Below are positions 5,647 to 8,402 of a stretch of DNA of 8,402 nucleotides, in pieces. Both the position numbers and the translations under genes were made by a program. Source of the DNA: Candidatus Adiutrix sp. (GTDB lineage: Bacteria; Desulfobacterota; Desulfarculia; Adiutricales; Adiutricaceae); contig JAITBV010000148.1 in assembly GCA_031283395.1 (NCBI GenBank), positions 1-8,402 on the forward strand, written 5' to 3'. The notes beneath the pieces are model-generated. The model saw nothing but the letters and a program-made list of their open reading frames with translations, was not told where the DNA came from and ran no database searches. How positions within the stretch are numbered: the first letter of the stretch is position 1; the number at the start of each line of letters is the position of its first letter.

Positions 5647-8082
5647 GTGGCGGTGGCCGCCCGGGTGGCCGGACTCTTCAGCTACCTCGTGCCACCGGAA
5701 CTGGAAGGGGCCGCCCAAGTCGGCCAGGCCGTCCTGGCGCCCTTGGGCGCCCGGCCGGCCGTGGGCTATATCCTGGCTCTGGGCCGGACGCCGCCTCCGG
5801 CCCGGCTCAAACCCCTCCTGGAGATCATCGGGCCGGAGCCTCTCTTCGGCCCCGGGCTCTCCCGCCTCATTCATTTCATAGCCCGCTACTACCACTACCC
5901 GCCCGGGCAGGCAGCCCGGGAGATCCTGCCCGGCGGCCTGGCTCCGGGCCTGACCCGGGTGCTTAAGCCGACGGAAACCGCCTCCTCCTTTCTCCTGGGA
6001 GCCGAAGCCGAACTCCTGGCCCGCCTCAGGCAGGCCGGGGCCGAGGGCCTGGATCTGAAAAGCCTCTCCGCCGAAGGGCTGGACCAGGCCGCCCGCCGCC
6101 TGACCGCCTCCGGCCAAGCCAGGCCCGGCTGGCGCCTGGACCTCAAAGCCGCCGGGACCCGGACCGAATGGTGGCTGGCCCCGGCCGGGCAGCCGCCGGC
6201 CGAGCCCAAGCGGCTGGGCTCCAGGGAAGCGGCCCTCTGGCACTTGGCCAAAGATGGCCCGGCCAAGCCCCTGAGCTATTTCTCCCATTACCTCCCCCGC
6301 CCCCTGACCCAGGCCCGGAGCCTGGCGGCCAAGGGCCTCATCGTGCTTTCAGCCCGGGAAGTGTTCCGCGACGACCCGGATCGGGCCCTGGCCCCGGCCG
6401 ACCCGGGGCCGCTCCCCGACCTGACGCCCCAGCAGAGCCGGGCCCTGGCCGCCCTGGAAACCGCCCTGGCCGGCGCAAGCGATCGGGAATTTCTGCTCTT
6501 CGGCGTCACCGGCAGCGGCAAGACCGAAGTCTATCTTCGGGCCGCGGCCGCGGCCCTGGCCGCCGGCCGCGAGGTCTTATGGCTGACCCCGGAAATAGGC
6601 CTGACCCTGGGCCTGGAAAGGCTCCTTAAAAGCCGCCTGGGCGAGGAGCGGGTGGCGGTGCTCCATTCCGGCCTGTCGGCGGCCCAGCGGCATGACCAGT
6701 GGCGGCGCATCCGCCGGGGGCTGGCCCCGGTGGTCCTGGGGGCCAGGAGCGCCGTCTTCGCCCCCCTGGAAAACCTGGGCCTGGTGGTGGTGGACGAGGA
6801 GCACGACCCGGCCTATAAGCAGGATGACGGCCTGCGCTACAACGGCCGGGACCTGGCCCGCTGGCGGGCCGGACAGGCCTCGGCCGTCCTGATCCTGGGC
6901 TCGGCCACCCCGTCTTTTGAAAGCTACCAGGCGGCCCTGGGCGGCCGGCTGACCCTTCTGGAAATGAGCGAACGCCCGGGCGCCGCCGTCCTGCCCCGGG
7001 TGGTCATCGTCGACCAGCGGGCGGAGCCGGCCCGGGGCCGGCGGCCTCTGAGCCCGGCCTTGGACCGGGCCCTGACCGAGACCCTGGACCGGGGGGAACA
7101 GGCCCTGCTGTTTCTCAACCGCCGGGGCCTGGCCAACCTGCCGATGTGCCTCAAATGCGGCCAAGTCCTGGAATGCCCCCACTGCAGCCGTTCCCTGACC
7201 CTCCACGGTCCCCGGGGGCCGGAAACGGATGAGGCCGGCCACGCCACCCTGGACCGGGGCCAGAGCCTGGTTTGCCACGCCTGCGGCTACCGGGCCGATC
7301 CGCCGGCGGGCTGCCCCCACTGTCTGGCCCCCCTGGTCCGCTATTTCGGCGTGGGGACGGAGAAGCTCCTGAGAATAGCCGCCGAAACCCGCCCCCAGGT
7401 CCGGGGGGCTCGCCTGGACACCGATTCCACCCGGCGCAAGGGGACCCTGAAAAGCATCCTCGACGGGTTTGCCCGGGGCGAGTTCAACCTCCTGGTGGGC
7501 ACCCAGATGGCGGCCAAGGGCCATGACTTCCCCAACCTGACCCTGGTGGGCGTGGTGGACGCCGACCTGGGCCTGAACCTCCCGGACTTCCGGGCCGCGG
7601 AACGCACTTTTCAACTCCTGACCCAGGTGGCCGGACGGGCCGGACGGGGCGCGGTCCCGGGGACGGTGATCGTCCAGACCCTCAATCCCCGCCATCCCGC
7701 GCTCCGGGCCGCCGCGGCCCACGACTACCGGGCATTTTTCCAGTCCGAGATACAGGCGCGGCGCGAATTGGGCTACCCTCCCTTCAGCCGCCTGGCCCTC
7801 ATCCGTTTCAGCGGGCCGGAAGCCCCGGCCGTGGAGGCCGCGGCCGAGGCGGCGGCCGCCGCCGGCCGCGATCTGGCCGCCGGACCGGGCCTGGAAATAC
7901 TGGGGCCGGCCCCGGCCCCCCTGGTCCGCCTGAGGGAACAATACCGTTTCCAAATCCTCATCCGGGGGGCCACGGCCGAGGCCCGCCGGCGTTTTCTGGC
8001 CGCCTGGCTGCCCCTGGCGGAAAAAGCGACCCCGGCCGGCCTTAAACTCACGGCCGACATCGACCCCTATCATTTCCTATAA
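5647..8082 (+). CDS. priA: Primosomal protein N' (replication restart helicase PriA)
   Basis: An 811-residue superfamily 2, 3'-to-5' DNA helicase that recognises stalled or repaired forks and reloads the replisome. The N-terminal fork-binding region (about 1-100) and a winged-helix-like region (to about 250) precede the helicase core. The core has Walker A GVTGSGKTE (286-294), Walker B DEEH (383-386), GSATPS (418-423), GTQMAAKGHDF (618-628) and QVAGRAGRG (660-668). Two zinc sites use eight cysteines: 501, 504, 510, 513, 543, 546, 556 and 559. The family C-terminal domain follows (ELGYPPFSR at 707-715; the protein ends IDPYHFL). It is somewhat longer than E. coli PriA (732 residues). Part of the excess is an insertion of about 15 residues between C513 and C543, plus Ala/Pro-rich linkers. 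Translation is assumed to begin at GTG 5647, 17 bases after the kinase stop; GTG 5653 is an alternative. No good ribosome site is seen, so coupling to the upstream gene is possible. All key motifs are present. Confidence 0.96.
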   Translation: MAVAARVAGLFSYLVPPELEGAAQVGQAVLAPLGARPAVGYILALGRTPPPARLKPLLEIIGPEPLFGPGLSRLIHFIARYYHYPPGQAAREILPGGLAPGLTRVLKPTETASSFLLGAEAELLARLRQAGAEGLDLKSLSAEGLDQAARRLTASGQARPGWRLDLKAAGTRTEWWLAPAGQPPAEPKRLGSREAALWHLAKDGPAKPLSYFSHYLPRPLTQARSLAAKGLIVLSAREVFRDDPDRALAPADPGPLPDLTPQQSRALAALETALAGASDREFLLFGVTGSGKTEVYLRAAAAALAAGREVLWLTPEIGLTLGLERLLKSRLGEERVAVLHSGLSAAQRHDQWRRIRRGLAPVVLGARSAVFAPLENLGLVVVDEEHDPAYKQDDGLRYNGRDLARWRAGQASAVLILGSATPSFESYQAALGGRLTLLEMSERPGAAVLPRVVIVDQRAEPARGRRPLSPALDRALTETLDRGEQALLFLNRRGLANLPMCLKCGQVLECPHCSRSLTLHGPRGPETDEAGHATLDRGQSLVCHACGYRADPPAGCPHCLAPLVRYFGVGTEKLLRIAAETRPQVRGARLDTDSTRRKGTLKSILDGFARGEFNLLVGTQMAAKGHDFPNLTLVGVVDADLGLNLPDFRAAERTFQLLTQVAGRAGRGAVPGTVIVQTLNPRHPALRAAAAHDYRAFFQSEIQARRELGYPPFSRLALIRFSGPEAPAVEAAAEAAAAAGRDLAAGPGLEILGPAPAPLVRLREQYRFQILIRGATAEARRRFLAAWLPLAEKATPAGLKLTADIDPYHFL

Positions 8083-8114
8083 AAATGCGGCGGGCTCTTG
8101 AAAGAGCCCGCCGC
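8081..8114. terminator. Bidirectional intrinsic terminator after priA
   Basis: GCGGCGGGCTCT (8087-8098) and AGAGCCCGCCGC (8103-8114) form a perfect 12-bp stem with a TGAA tetraloop, 4 bases after the priA stop codon. Rightward it is followed by GGTCTTTAGTT, a poor T-run. Leftward it is followed by ATTTTTAT (complement of 8079-8086), which is the better terminator. It therefore likely serves both priA and the convergent gene entering from the right. Confidence 0.85.
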
Positions 8115-8162
8115 GGTCTTTAGTTAAGGAAAAGCCGGTCCGTAATTATCTTATGAGCACGG

Positions 8163-8178
8163 CCGGCCTCAGGGCCGG
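8163..8178. other. Short stem-loop in the convergent intergenic region
   Basis: CCGGCC (8163-8168) and GGCCGG (8173-8178) form a 6-bp stem with loop TCAG. No T-run follows on either side. It lies between the stop of the leftward partial gene and the main terminator. Chance is a fair explanation in sequence this rich in GGCC. Confidence 0.25.
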
Positions 8179-8202
8179 AATCCAGAACCACGAGTGCCTG
8201 AT

Positions 8203-8402
8203 TTAAGTCACCATGAGCCAGCCGTTTTCGCAACCGCGCAACCGGTCCATCAAGAGGGCCAACCGGTAATATTCGGCGGGCCGGGCGGGCCGGCCGCTTA
8301 AGCGGTCGAAAGTGGCTGCCTTCAAGCCTTCCAGCCGAAGGTCAAGCTGACTGAACCGGGGCGAGGCGATCTGACGCGACTGCCAGGCATCGGTCATCAG
8401 GC
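8203..8402 (-). CDS. 3' part of a leftward gene of unknown function, cut by the window edge
   Basis: The frame is open from the right edge to a TAA at 8203-8205. An ATG at 8395-8397 would give 64 residues, but the frame stays open beyond it, so the true start may lie outside the window. Visible residues are charged and Arg/Leu-rich, with a segment PAEYYRLALLMDRLRG near the end, and finish in NGWLMVT. There is no signal peptide or membrane span. Codon choice (GCC, CGG, CTG/TTG, GAC) matches the other genes, and a leftward terminator with a T-run lies about 90 bases past the stop. Both support a real gene. I do not recognise the family. Confidence 0.5.
   Translation of the reverse strand, partial: LMTDAWQSRQIASPRFSQLDLRLEGLKAATFDRLSGRPARPAEYYRLALLMDRLRGCENGWLMVT

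Noticed and set aside
5215..6288. A 357-codon minus-strand frame spanning the kinase-priA junction
   Set aside because: It crosses two genes supported by strong motifs and has the Gly/Gln/Ala/Pro-rich pattern of an antisense artefact.
6577..8073. A 498-codon open frame on the minus strand antisense to priA
   Set aside because: The plus strand encodes a motif-complete PriA. The antisense frame has low-complexity Gly/Pro/Gln/Ala composition, as expected of a shadow in GC-rich sequence.

Overview
This is a GC-rich, gene-dense bacterial chromosomal window. Codons favour GCC, CGG, CTG and GGC. It carries a large membrane-bound hybrid histidine kinase, a response-regulator diguanylate cyclase, a tRNA with genome-encoded CCA and a PriA helicase. 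Together these suggest a Gram-negative, probably a proteobacterium or a member of the former Deltaproteobacteria (Desulfobacterota). That placement is inferred from style and gene content only. There is no rRNA, insertion sequence, phage gene or CRISPR array.

Layout. Bases 1-117 hold a strong inverted repeat and tRNA-Pro(TGG), read leftward. Next, also leftward, is a two-gene unit: a small exported protein of unknown function (1768-2274) followed by a REC-PAS-GGDEF response regulator (239-1729). A divergent intergenic region (about 2275-2545) contains two back-to-back sigma70-type promoters, one per direction. Rightward from it runs a 1027-residue hybrid sensor kinase (2546-5629), followed after 17 bases by priA (5647-8082). 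A GC-rich hairpin at 8087-8114 ends the rightward unit. It can also end a leftward gene entering from the right edge, of which only the 3' part (8203-8402) is visible.

How the genes may work together. The kinase has an extracytoplasmic Cache-like sensor, HisKA/HATPase, two receiver domains (the first degenerate) and a C-terminal HPt, but no output domain. The divergently encoded regulator has an intact receiver, a PAS domain and a GGDEF domain with an intact inhibitory site, but no kinase of its own. The simplest reading is one phosphorelay: sensor, His390, Asp832, His970 of the HPt, then Asp78 of the cyclase, ending in c-di-GMP synthesis. The small exported protein could be an accessory to sensing. 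This wiring is inferred from gene neighbourhood and domain complementarity.

The most unusual sequence-level points are three. There is a well-spaced ribosome binding site and in-frame GTG inside the kinase gene, just before the HPt, that could give a free HPt protein. There is an in-frame 54-bp tandem duplication in the sensor domain. The first receiver has lost key phosphorylation residues. priA itself is a conserved housekeeping gene and looks intact.
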